DNA of 64,000 nt from the NCBI RefSeq assembly GCF_001953745.1, contig NZ_LWLN01000001.1, positions 62,001-126,000 on the forward strand, given 5' to 3'. The position numbers were made by a program, and so were the translations under genes. Below the pieces are notes generated by a model. That model was not told the DNA's origin. It searched no databases and saw only the letters and a list, made by a program, of their open reading frames with translations. Origin of the DNA: Natrinema saccharevitans. GTDB lineage: Archaea > Halobacteriota > Halobacteria > Halobacteriales > Natrialbaceae. Below, one piece after another: positions 8,321 through 15,931 of this stretch (within the stretch, counting starts at the first letter, position 1; every line of letters begins with the position of its first letter).

Positions 8321-9153
8321 AGGCGCGAGTCGTCGTAGGAGTCCGTGGACCGCTCCGCGTGATCGTTCCCGCAGTCGGGACAGGCGAGCCGTTCCATGTT
8401 GTCCATCGAGACCTCGAGCGAGCCGCAGTTCGCACAGTAGTAGCCGTACTGCTGCTCGAGGGCCTCGTCCTCGTAAGTCGGGAAAAACGGTGCCGCGGTG
8501 CCGGAGTCGGCCTCGTCGCGGGCGAGATAGACCCTCGTTCCGCCGTCGGTCGTGGTCAGGCTCCCGTCGGCCATCTCCGTGTCGGGGAGGTCCTCGTCGG
8601 CCGTGTCGGCGGTGGCCGTCGCGTCGTCCGCGCGCGAGTCCGTCGGGAGGGACACGTCGACGTCGGGATCGGTGTAGACGTACGTCACGAGCGACTCGCC
8701 GGCGACGACGACCTCCCGATCGCCGTCGTGTTCGAGGCCGAACCGTTCGACGAACCCGTGGCCCTCGGTGTTTTCCTCGAGGACGGTTACGCGGACGTGG
8801 TCGGCCCCGCGATCGCGGAGGCGCTCGGTCATCGTCTCGTAGAGTTCCGTGCCGATCCCCCGCCCGCGGTGTTCCGGATCGACGAACAGCCAGTCGACCT
8901 CGCCCCACTCGTCCGCGAGCCGTCCCTCGACGACGCCGGCGATGGTCGTCCCCTCGATTCCGTCGCCGGTCTCGACGACCCGAAGCAGCGTCTCCTCGTC
9001 GTCGATCTTCGCGGCGACCTCCTCGTCGTCGAACTCCTCGTCGGCGATCCCGTCGATCTGGTCCGGGCTGAGCCTGACCGAGGTCGTCATCGAACTCTCC
9101 ACGACGCCCCGGATCCGCTCGCTCTCGGCCGGTTCCGGCTCCCGTATCTCCAT
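8317..9153 (-). CDS. GNAT N-acetyltransferase with acidic linker and C-terminal zinc ribbon
   Basis: A 278-residue protein in three parts. Residues about 1-165 form a GNAT fold, with the acetyl-CoA motif DPEHRGRGIGTELYE (HRGRGIG at 95-101) that binds the pantetheine-pyrophosphate. Residues about 170-235 are an acidic, Asp/Thr/Ala-rich low-complexity linker. Residues 238-265 contain CANC and CPDC (Cys 240, 243, 258, 261), a rubredoxin-like zinc ribbon. The acceptor substrate is not known; a zinc ribbon could recruit it to a protein or nucleic acid. The start is the ATG at 9153, with nothing in frame before it. It converges on the DUF2391 gene with overlapping stop codons. Confidence 0.85.
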   Translation of the reverse strand: MEIREPEPAESERIRGVVESSMTTSVRLSPDQIDGIADEEFDDEEVAAKIDDEETLLRVVETGDGIEGTTIAGVVEGRLADEWGEVDWLFVDPEHRGRGIGTELYETMTERLRDRGADHVRVTVLEENTEGHGFVERFGLEHDGDREVVVAGESLVTYVYTDPDVDVSLPTDSRADDATATADTADEDLPDTEMADGSLTTTDGGTRVYLARDEADSGTAAPFFPTYEDEALEQQYGYYCANCGSLEVSMDNMERLACPDCGNDHAERSTDSYDDSRL

Positions 9154-9227
9154 AGTGGGTAGTCGTCGCCGACCCGGATAAGATGGATGCCGGCAGGAAC
9201 AGCCGACGTTACGAGCGCCCGGTCACG

Positions 9228-9650
9228 TCACTCCTCGCCGCCGCCGGTGACGACGACCGGCCAGTCGGACCTGAGGATCACGCCCTGCGTGGTGCTGCCG
9301 AAGAGTGCCTTACCGACGGGCGAGCGCTTCCGACCGCCGAGGACGATCGAGTCGACGTCGTACTCCGCGGCCTCCTCGAGGATGTCGTCTTCCGTGTCGC
9401 CGCTGTCCTCGATCAGGGTCACGTCGATGCCGGCCTCCTCGAGGCGTTCCTTCGCGCGCCGGACCGAGCCGATTCGGGAGGCGGACTTGAACTTCTCGAA
9501 CTCCTTCGGGAGCTTCTCGCTGTTCTCGGTGAAGACGAAGAGGACGTACACCTCGACCGACTCCGCCGCGTCGGGCAGCGACGCGACGTACTCGGCCTGC
9601 TCGACTGCGCGGTCCTCGCTGGCATCGACGGGCATCAGCACGCGGTACAT
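9228..9650 (-). CDS. universal stress protein (UspA family)
   Basis: A 140-residue single-domain Usp. It starts MYRVLMPVDASEDR, the usual first strand and phosphate-facing Asp. It keeps the nucleotide-binding motif near the end: GGRKRSPVGKALFGSTTQ (Gly105-Gly106, Gly113, Gly-Ser-Thr 118-120), so it is probably an ATP-binding type. An in-frame start 16 codons upstream exists but would add a sequence foreign to the family, so I prefer 9650. Such proteins dimerise in the cytoplasm and respond to stress or starvation; the specific trigger is unknown. It is followed, 75 bases away, by nothing on its strand; the acyl-CoA synthetase gene lies upstream on the same strand with its own direction toward this gene (79 bases apart). 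Confidence 0.9.
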   Translation of the reverse strand: MYRVLMPVDASEDRAVEQAEYVASLPDAAESVEVYVLFVFTENSEKLPKEFEKFKSASRIGSVRRAKERLEEAGIDVTLIEDSGDTEDDILEEAAEYDVDSIVLGGRKRSPVGKALFGSTTQGVILRSDWPVVVTGGGEE

Positions 9651-9728
9651 GCGCAGCGGTTGGCATTCGGAAACAATAAAACCGGCCGTGACTGTCACCG
9701 CGCCGAGGGGTTCGACCGCGCTCGAGGG

Positions 9729-11387
9729 TTACTCGTCGGCTCCGTCGCCCTCGCGCAGGGACCGGCGACGGATCTTGCCGGTCGTCGTCGTCGGCAGCCG
9801 CTCGACGAACTCGATGTGTTTCGGATACTCGTACTCGGCGAGGCGGTCCCGGACCCGGTCGCGAATCTCCGCGCGGAGGTCGTCGGGGACGTAGTCGTCG
9901 ACGGCCGGCTTGACGAAGGCCTTGATCGCCTCGCCGCGGGTCTCGTCGGGGACGCCGACGACGCCGGCCTGCTCGACGGCCTCGTGGGCGAGGACCGCGT
10001 CCTCGACTTCCGTCGGCCCGACGCGGTAGCCGCTGGTGAGGATCACGTCGTCGGCTCGCGAATGGAACCAGACGTAGCCGTCCTCGTCGCGCTCGACGAG
10101 GTCGTCGGTCAGGAACCACCCCGAGTCCGTCCGCTTGTTCGCCGTCTTCTCCGGCAGGCCGTGGTACTCGTCGAAGAAGACCCGCCGATCGGCCGGCTTC
10201 ACCGCCAGTTCGCCGATCTCGCCGCGCTCGAGGCGCTCGCCCGTCTCGGGGTCTAACACCGCGATCTCGTAGCCGGGCAGGGGCTTGCCCATGCTACCGG
10301 GGCGGGTGTCGAACCACCGCGAGACGTTCCCCACGACGAGGTTGAGTTCGGTCTGGCCGTAGAACTCGTTGATCGCGACGTCGTCGAACGTCGATCCGAC
10401 CCAGTCGACGACCTCCGATGTGAGCGGCTCGCCGGCCGAGGCGAACGTCCTGACCGAGAGATCGTACCGATCTTCGGGGTCGTCGACGCCCATCAGCAGC
10501 CGGAGCGCGGTCGGGGGCATGAACGCCTCGGTCACGTCGTGGCGCTCGAGCAGCTCGTAAACGTCGTCGGGATCGAACTCGTCGCGGGGCCAGCCGACGA
10601 CCGAACAGCCGTGGTGCCAGGCCGCGAACAGCGTGCCGCCAAGCGCCGCGCCCCACGCCCAGTCGGCGGGCGTCCAGAGGGTGGCCTCGCCGTCGGCCAG
10701 CCCGCCGTCGAAGTAGTTGGAGGCCGCGGCGGCCCGCCCGAGCCAGAGCGCGTGGCTGTGGCGGACGCCTTTCGGCGGCCCCGTCGACCCGCTCGTGTAC
10801 ATGATCGCCGACGGCGTCTCGGGCGTCGACTCGTAGACGTCGATCCCGGGCTCGTGGGCCGCGAGGAGGGCGTCGAACGCGTGGGCCCCGTCCGCGACCG
10901 AATCGCCGCCGTCGAGTTCGATCACGGCCTCGAGGGCGGGACACTCGTCGCGGATCTCGTCGACCGTCTCGCGGACGCTCGGATCGACGACGACCGCTTT
11001 CGCCTCGCTGTCCGCGAGCCGGTACTGTAAGGCGTCGCGCCCGAACAGGACCGTCAGCGGCACCGACACCGCGCCGAGCTTCCAGTTCGCGAGGTGCGTG
11101 ATCGGGTTCTCGGGCTTCTGTGGGATCACGACGCCGACCCGATCGCCCGCCTCGACGCCGAGGTCGGCGAGCGCCGCGGCGAGCCGATCCGACCGCTCGT
11201 CGAGGTCGGCAAAGGAGTAGGTCTCGAGGCCGCCCCCGGAGGGTTGGTACCGCAGTGCCGTTTTACTCGCGTCCTCGTGTTTTCGGAGGAAATCGACCGC
11301 GGGGTTGTATTCGTCGGGGAGGTCCCACGAGAACGAGTCGCGGGCCCGTTCGTACGACGCGAACTCCGGCATGACTGTCCAGCTCAT
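9729..11387 (-). CDS. acyl-CoA synthetase (AMP-forming, medium-chain/acetyl-CoA synthetase-like)
   Basis: A 552-residue ANL-superfamily enzyme, which activates a carboxylate to an acyl-adenylate and then to the CoA thioester. Seen in order: the P-loop-like signature YTSGSTGPPKGV (about 197-208), the adenine-binding NEFYGQTELN (about 335), the hinge region GYVWFHSRADDVILTSGYRV and the C-terminal lysine motif TTTTGKIRRRSL (Lys about 538). The lack of a long N-terminal acetate domain and the sequence NFLRKHEDA-like start fit the medium-chain (MACS) branch. I start at MSWTVMPEF (11387), not at the ATG 18 codons upstream, whose leader (RVERGYVLAS) looks unconserved. It probably shares a transcript with the Usp gene downstream. 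The natural substrate is unknown. Confidence 0.87.
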   Translation of the reverse strand: MSWTVMPEFASYERARDSFSWDLPDEYNPAVDFLRKHEDASKTALRYQPSGGGLETYSFADLDERSDRLAAALADLGVEAGDRVGVVIPQKPENPITHLANWKLGAVSVPLTVLFGRDALQYRLADSEAKAVVVDPSVRETVDEIRDECPALEAVIELDGGDSVADGAHAFDALLAAHEPGIDVYESTPETPSAIMYTSGSTGPPKGVRHSHALWLGRAAAASNYFDGGLADGEATLWTPADWAWGAALGGTLFAAWHHGCSVVGWPRDEFDPDDVYELLERHDVTEAFMPPTALRLLMGVDDPEDRYDLSVRTFASAGEPLTSEVVDWVGSTFDDVAINEFYGQTELNLVVGNVSRWFDTRPGSMGKPLPGYEIAVLDPETGERLERGEIGELAVKPADRRVFFDEYHGLPEKTANKRTDSGWFLTDDLVERDEDGYVWFHSRADDVILTSGYRVGPTEVEDAVLAHEAVEQAGVVGVPDETRGEAIKAFVKPAVDDYVPDDLRAEIRDRVRDRLAEYEYPKHIEFVERLPTTTTGKIRRRSLREGDGADE

Positions 11388-11477
11388 GGCTCGTGATATC
11401 GAGGCCAGCACATAGCCTCTTTCGACACGCGCGAAAGTCATCGAGGGCGAGGTCGATGGGCCGACCCGCGAGCCCGG

Positions 11478-11708
11478 TCACTCCTCGTCGTCGGCCGACT
11501 CCGCTTCCTCGGCTGACTCTGCTTCCTCGGTCGACTCCGCTTCTTCGTCTCCCTCGCCCTCGACCTCGATCTCCGCTTCGACCTCGATCGATAGTCCGTC
11601 GGCCTCGAGTTCGCCCTCGAACTCGCGTTCGTCGCCGACCTCGATCTCGAGTTCGTTCGAGTCCACTTCGACTTCGACCTCGACGTCGACGGTGACTTCG
11701 TTGTCCAT
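11478..11708 (-). CDS. very acidic, low-complexity small protein (76 aa)
   Basis: A 76-residue protein with no lysine and one arginine. The first half alternates acidic and aliphatic residues (VTVDVEVEVEVDSNELEIEV), a pattern that makes a two-faced beta strand. The second half becomes a repeat of EEAES units (about 55-72). Composition this extreme is unusual even for a haloarchaeon, but the start, the GC-rich third codon positions and the clean spacing (113 bases from the convergently facing Rieske gene start, 90 bases from the synthetase start) support a real gene. I know no family. It could be a soluble beta-rich protein with a disordered acidic tail. Confidence 0.6.
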   Translation of the reverse strand: MDNEVTVDVEVEVEVDSNELEIEVGDEREFEGELEADGLSIEVEAEIEVEGEGDEEAESTEEAESAEEAESADDEE

Positions 11709-11820
11709 ACGTCCCCTTCACTCGGCGCCCCTAAAGTGGTGTCGCGCGTTTTTGAGCCACGAGCACGACCCGCCACAGCGGTGCGGAAGGTATTTTTAGG
11801 CCGGCCGAAAAAGACAGGTA

Positions 11821-12365
11821 TGGCCGACCCCGTCCGGGTGACAGTCGAGGACGACGACGAGGCGACCTCGGTCCGGATCTACGACGACGAGGGCGACGTC
11901 TCGACCGACGGCGCGACCTTTCGGTTCAGCGTCGACGGGGACGGAAGCGGCGACGACACCGGCGAGAGACCGGCGGGGATCGATCCCGACCGCGAGCCAC
12001 GCTACGTCGCGCCGCTGTCGGCCGTCCCGACCGACGGAACGCTCCGGTGTGAGGCCCGCCGGGATCGTCGCGGGATCGAACTGATTCTCCGACGACGCGG
12101 CGACGCAGTGACCGCGTGGCGCAATTCCTGTCCCCACAAGCCCGAGGTCCGACTCGATCCCGGCCCCGGCGCGATCGTCAGGGACGACCACCTGGTGTGT
12201 CACGAACACGCCGCTCGCTTCGACTGTGACGACGGCGTCTGTACGGCCGGTCCCTGTCGGGGCGACGCCCTCGAGGAGATCGCGGTCGCCGTCCGCGACG
12301 GCGACGTCTACCTGACGGACGACCGCTTCGACTCGTGTCGGCGACTCGACGAGCCACTCGAGTAG
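11821..12365 (+). CDS. Rieske [2Fe-2S] ferredoxin-like protein
   Basis: A 181-residue protein whose C-terminal two thirds form a Rieske domain. The cluster ligands are visible as CPH (Cys104, His106) and CHEH (Cys127, His130), the CxH...CxxH pattern, so a [2Fe-2S] centre with two His ligands is expected. The N-terminal 60 residues are an acidic extension (VTVEDDDEATSVRIYDDEGD) without a signal peptide or membrane segment, so this is a cytoplasmic electron carrier rather than a cytochrome bc subunit. Extra cysteines (CDDGVCTAGPC, about 136-146) follow the second box. ATG 11821 is preferred over an in-frame upstream codon. No oxygenase gene lies next to it, so its partner is unknown. Confidence 0.87.
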
Positions 12366-12471
12366 TATTTAAATCGGACGATTGCCGTCCGATACGGAGT
12401 ATAGGCCACGAACGATTACTCCATGTCCCTCCAACAGTGCATTTCTTCCCTTTCCGTTGCTAAAACACTCC

Positions 12472-12921
12472 ATGTCTCTACCTACCGCGGACGCGGTAAC
12501 TGTCCTGTTAGTCGAACCCAACCCCGGTGACGCCAGGTTGTTCGCCGAATCGTTCGACGACGCCAACATCGCCAGCGACATCCACACCGCCACCGACGGC
12601 GAGAGCGCTCTCGAGTTCGTCCACCAGCGCGGCGACCACGCCGAGAGTCCCCGGCCGGACATGATCCTGCTGGACTTCCAGCTCCCCGATGTCGACGGAG
12701 CTGACGTCCTGTCGGAACTGAAGTCCGAACCCGCACTGCGTTCGATCCCCGTGTTCGTGATGACGAGTTCGGCCTCGGAGGAGGACATCGCTCGCTCGTA
12801 CGATCTCCACGCCAACGCCTACGTCCAGAAACCCGTCGATCCCGAGGAGTGCATCGAGCTCGGCCGCTCGTTCGAGGACTTCTGGCTGACGTTCGTCCGG
12901 CTTCCCGGCGACGGCTCCTGA
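12472..12921 (+). CDS. stand-alone response regulator receiver protein (Rcp-like)
   Basis: A 149-residue single receiver domain with no output domain. The phospho-acceptor is Asp68 in ILLDFQLPD, with the switch Ser/Thr at about 98-99 (VMTSS) and the conserved Lys120 (VQKPVD). The acidic pair that binds Mg2+ is usually Glu-Asp; here it reads Glu15-Pro16 (LLVEPNPGDARLF), so one acid is lost, though Asp20 is near. Such proteins are common in haloarchaea and pair with histidine kinases encoded elsewhere. The start is ATG 12472; 30 upstream codons in frame do not resemble the family. No kinase is seen in this window. Confidence 0.88.
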   Translation: MSLPTADAVTVLLVEPNPGDARLFAESFDDANIASDIHTATDGESALEFVHQRGDHAESPRPDMILLDFQLPDVDGADVLSELKSEPALRSIPVFVMTSSASEEDIARSYDLHANAYVQKPVDPEECIELGRSFEDFWLTFVRLPGDGS

Positions 12922-12945
12922 CGCCCCGGGTTTCGCTCACGCCGA

Positions 12946-13824
12946 CTACTCGAGCAGGTCCGGGACGGCGTTGATCGACTCGGCGACCGCCGCCGCGCCC
13001 TCGTCTTCGTACTTCCGGCGGCCTTCCCCGCCGGTCAGGCCGCCGGTGAGGACGCCGATTCCGCGATACTCGCGGCTCGGATCGGCGTCGCTCGCGTTGA
13101 CTGCCGTCCGAACGTCGTCCAGCGTGTCGCCGACGAAGACGACCGAATCGGCGTCGAACCGCTCGGCCAGCGTCGTCAGCGCCCGCGGATGCGGCTTGCC
13201 CTCCTCCCAGTCGTCCATCGTGAAGCGATGCTCGAGCGGGACCGCGTCGTCGAGGCCCACCCGCTCGAGGGCGATCTCGGCCTCGGCCGCCGGACGGCCC
13301 GTCAGCACGCCCACGTCCCACGCCGCGAGCAGCCGATCGCGCGCCTCGGGCTCGAGCAACACCGGTTCGTCGTGGATAAACCCGGGCGTCTCTCGGTCGA
13401 GGTCGGGCTCGCCGCCCTCGAGCCCGCGGTACAGTTCGTCGCCGAGATACAGTTGCTGGAAGACGTCCCGCAGCCGCTCGTGGTCCAGGCGGCCGGTCAC
13501 GCGCTGGGTGGCCCGCGCGCCGATCCCGTCGCGAACGACGCTCTGGGCCGCCTCGAGGCCGCCGCCGTTCGCGGCGATCCCGTCGGTGAAGGCCTGGACG
13601 GAGTCGCTATAGCCCTCCTCGGTCGCGAGGACGTAGAGCGCGGCGGCGTCGGTCAGTTCCCAGTCGTTGTTGAACCCGCCCGCGTCTTTGAACCGCTGGA
13701 TGTCGGCCTTGCGGATCGTCCGATCGTAGACCGCCTCGACGGACTCGACGATCGCTCGGCGATAGGAGTCGGCGACGTCGACGAGTACCCCATCGACGTC
13801 GAGTACGACGGCGTCTGCGTTCAT
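12946..13824 (-). CDS. HAD-superfamily subfamily IA hydrolase (TIGR01548-like)
   Basis: A 292-residue HAD hydrolase. Motif I is LDVDGVLVD (nucleophile Asp9, acid Asp11), motif II lies in [10 protein letters not shown], motif III has the Lys of EGKPHPRAL, and motif IV is [13 protein letters not shown]. The large alpha-helical cap between motif I and II (about 20-160) is longer than in simple phosphatases, matching the haloarchaeal TIGR01548 group. It would hydrolyse a phosphoester in the cytoplasm; the substrate is unknown. The ATG at 13824 is directly before the first strand. It is the last of three minus-strand genes (UPF0146, HExxH membrane protein, HAD) spaced 54-63 bases apart, which may or may not share a transcript. 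Confidence 0.85.
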   Translation of the reverse strand: MNADAVVLDVDGVLVDVADSYRRAIVESVEAVYDRTIRKADIQRFKDAGGFNNDWELTDAAALYVLATEEGYSDSVQAFTDGIAANGGGLEAAQSVVRDGIGARATQRVTGRLDHERLRDVFQQLYLGDELYRGLEGGEPDLDRETPGFIHDEPVLLEPEARDRLLAAWDVGVLTGRPAAEAEIALERVGLDDAVPLEHRFTMDDWEEGKPHPRALTTLAERFDADSVVFVGDTLDDVRTAVNASDADPSREYRGIGVLTGGLTGGEGRRKYEDEGAAAVAESINAVPDLLE

Positions 13825-13878
13825 ACCCGTCCCGATGGACCGGCGGGGATAAAGGGGTCCGGTTTCGGACGGCCCGTA

Positions 13879-14499
13879 TCAGCCGAGGCCGACGGTCCAC
13901 GCCGCCGCGACGAACAGGGCGGCGGCGTAGGCCACGTCGGCCCACAGTCGCGAGAGCAGGTTCGCCAGATAGATCACGGCGACGATCGGCACCCCGACCA
14001 GCACGCTCGGCGACCGTCGCCACTCCGCCCGCGATCGGTTCCAGAGCGTCCGCGCGTCTCCCGTACTCGGAAACGCCTGCGTCCCGATCGCGAGCCCGAG
14101 CCAGCCCAACACCGCCGCGGCGGCCACCGTCGACCGCGGAGCGTCTCCGATACCGTCGACTCCCGCGACGATCGTCGCCAGCCCGACGAAGCAGCCGAAC
14201 GCGACGACAGTGTTGACCAGAAACGGCGCGACGCTGATGACGAACGACTCCCGGTAGCGATCGGGCTGTCCGTGGCGGACGTACCCCGGCGGATCCCCGA
14301 GCCCGAAGTATTTGACCTCGAGGACGGGGACCCCGACGAGCCGACAGGCCGCCTCGTGGGCGAGTTCGTGGACGACGACGCCCGGCGCTGCGAGCAGTCG
14401 AAGCAGAAGCCCCAATAGCGCCTCGAAACCGAGGACGACCGCCGCCAGCGCTGTGACCGCGACAACGGCCGCGAGGACGCAGGTACCCCCCGGGTTCAC
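13879..14499 (-). CDS. HExxH integral membrane protein (M50-like metalloprotease family)
   Basis: A 206-residue membrane protein with a GTG start. A long hydrophobic helix (about 6-40) is followed immediately by VVHELAHEAACRLVGV, in which His44-Glu45-x-x-His48 sits at the edge of the membrane, as in site-2 proteases and DUF3267-type putative peptidases. Three further membrane segments follow (about 88-112, 123-142, 165-200). I do not see a clear third zinc ligand (NxxPxxxLDG of true M50), so catalysis is uncertain. Its neighbours are unrelated (HAD downstream, UPF0146 upstream). Confidence 0.65.
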   Translation of the reverse strand: MNPGGTCVLAAVVAVTALAAVVLGFEALLGLLLRLLAAPGVVVHELAHEAACRLVGVPVLEVKYFGLGDPPGYVRHGQPDRYRESFVISVAPFLVNTVVAFGCFVGLATIVAGVDGIGDAPRSTVAAAAVLGWLGLAIGTQAFPSTGDARTLWNRSRAEWRRSPSVLVGVPIVAVIYLANLLSRLWADVAYAAALFVAAAWTVGLG

Positions 14500-14562
14500 G
14501 ATCGCCGAACGGTCCCGTATCCGTATAATTCTTGGCCTCGAGACCGTCGGCGCATCGACCGT

Positions 14563-14967
14563 CTACTCTCCGCTGGCTCGAGCGACGTACAGCGTGCCCG
14601 TCCCGATCGTTTTCCGCTCGACCGGCACCGTGGGCGGGTCGCCGCCCAGCGTCGTAAACAGGAAGTCGGCGTCGGCGGTCCGGGCGACCTCGAGCGCGGG
14701 ACGATGCAGTTCGGGCGGCAGGTTCAACGCGTAGATCGCGCCCGCGTCCGCGTAGACCGACGGCTCGGGGTCGACGATATCGTCGCGGACGAACCGGACG
14801 CCGTCCGGAACCGCCCGCTCGTGGACGTCCGTCGCGGTGACGGTGGCCCCGCGGTCGACGAGCGCTCGCGCTAGATCGGTCCGGCGGCCGATCCCGACTT
14901 CGACGACGCGATCGTACTCCGCGAGGACCTCGAGCAACGCGTCGGGATTCCGGCGAGAGTGGGCCAC
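14563..14967 (-). CDS. UPF0146 family protein
   Basis: A 134-residue protein that begins MAHSRRN from a GTG codon. The pattern YDRVVEVGIGRRTDLARALV followed by GATVTATDVHERAVP is a Rossmann methyltransferase-like beginning with a degenerate glycine loop; it then has FVRDDIVDPEPSVYADAGAI and YALNLPPELHRPALEVA. This is the archaeal UPF0146 family, of unknown activity. It is divergent from archaemetzincin, with only 39 bases between the two starts, so they must share a promoter region. Confidence 0.85.
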   Translation of the reverse strand: MAHSRRNPDALLEVLAEYDRVVEVGIGRRTDLARALVDRGATVTATDVHERAVPDGVRFVRDDIVDPEPSVYADAGAIYALNLPPELHRPALEVARTADADFLFTTLGGDPPTVPVERKTIGTGTLYVARASGE

Positions 14968-15006
14968 GGCGGGACGTTTATGCTACCCGCGGTCATAGCC
15001 CTTGCT

Positions 15007-15528
15007 ATGCTCGTCGATATCGTGCCGGTCGGCAGCGTCCCCGCCGAGGTCAAGCGGGCGGCCTCCGCCGCGTTGCGATCGGTCTACGACTGCGACGTGT
15101 CGATCAACGACTCGCAGTCGGTCCCCAACGGTGCCTACGACTCCGACCGGAACCAGTACTCCGCCGAGACCTTCATCCAACTCGCCGAACGGGTCGGTCG
15201 CGGCCAGAAGAACATCGCGATCACCCCCCACGACCTCTTCTATCGCCGGCGAAACTACGTCTTCGGACTCGCCTACCTCGACGGCAGCGGGAGCGTCGTC
15301 TCGACCTACCGGCTGCAGACCTCGAGCGACGGCGGCTTCTCGAACCAGAGCGCCGCCGACATCTTCGAGGACCGCGTCCGCAAGGAGATCGTCCACGAGA
15401 TCGGCCACACCTACGGCCTCGAACACTGCGACAACAACCGCTGCGTGATGAACTTCTCGCCGACCGTCCGCGAGGTCGACATCAAAGAGGAGAACCTCTG
15501 TGGGAGCTGTCAGCGACTGATGGGTTGA
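15007..15528 (+). CDS. amzA: archaemetzincin (metzincin-clan zinc metallopeptidase)
   Basis: A 173-residue enzyme, the normal archaeal length. The catalytic motif VHEIGHTYGLEHC holds the three zinc ligands His130, His134 and His140 and the general base Glu131, following HExxHxxGxxH. It is followed by the second, structural zinc site: Cys141, Cys146, Cys165 and Cys168 (NNRCVMNF and LCGSC), which also includes the Met-turn residue. The start ATG 15007 gives MLVDIVPVGSVP, the usual first strand; in-frame ATGs upstream fall inside the divergent promoter. It acts as a cytoplasmic aminopeptidase-type enzyme in related archaea; its substrate in haloarchaea is unknown. Confidence 0.92.
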   Translation: MLVDIVPVGSVPAEVKRAASAALRSVYDCDVSINDSQSVPNGAYDSDRNQYSAETFIQLAERVGRGQKNIAITPHDLFYRRRNYVFGLAYLDGSGSVVSTYRLQTSSDGGFSNQSAADIFEDRVRKEIVHEIGHTYGLEHCDNNRCVMNFSPTVREVDIKEENLCGSCQRLMG

Positions 15529-15576
15529 CTCGACTCTCACCCTGTTTTCTCGATACCCGGTCTCGGCTCCCCATTC

Positions 15577-15843
15577 TCACGACAGGACGAACAGGACCGC
15601 ACCGACGAGCCCGATGCCCGTAAACGCCATCGCCGTCCAGAACGGGACGGGACCGGGTTCGGGGTCCACGCCGTCGGTCGAGAGCGACTCGGCTGCGACC
15701 CCCAGCGTCTGTCCGACACCGCTGACCAACAGTACTCCAGCGATGGTACTGCTCCCGCGTCTGGCGAGCAGTAGCAACGCGACCGACGTGAGGAGACCGC
15801 CGGTAACGGCGATCGAGAGCCGATAGAGTCGGGCCCTGTCCAT
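15577..15843 (-). CDS. small membrane protein (88 aa)
   Basis: An 88-residue protein beginning MDRARLYRLSIAVTGG at ATG 15843. Three hydrophobic stretches are visible at about 7-27 (IAVTGGLLTSVALLLLARR), 30-47 (IAGVLLVSGVGQTLGVA) and 66-86 (FWTAMAFTGIGLVGAVLFVL), with a short acidic Pro-rich loop (STDGVDPEPGPVP) between the last two. I know no family. It is convergent with amzA (48 bases between stops) and 88 bases downstream of the RLI stop on the other side of the strand order, so it is probably monocistronic. Confidence 0.65.
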   Translation of the reverse strand: MDRARLYRLSIAVTGGLLTSVALLLLARRGSSTIAGVLLVSGVGQTLGVAAESLSTDGVDPEPGPVPFWTAMAFTGIGLVGAVLFVLS

Positions 15844-15931
15844 AGCCGTTCGACACGCTTTCCGCCAAAATAGTTGGATTATAAACACCTTGGCCGGCGG
15901 CCGGCTTGAGACCGAACTTCGAATCCCGGCG

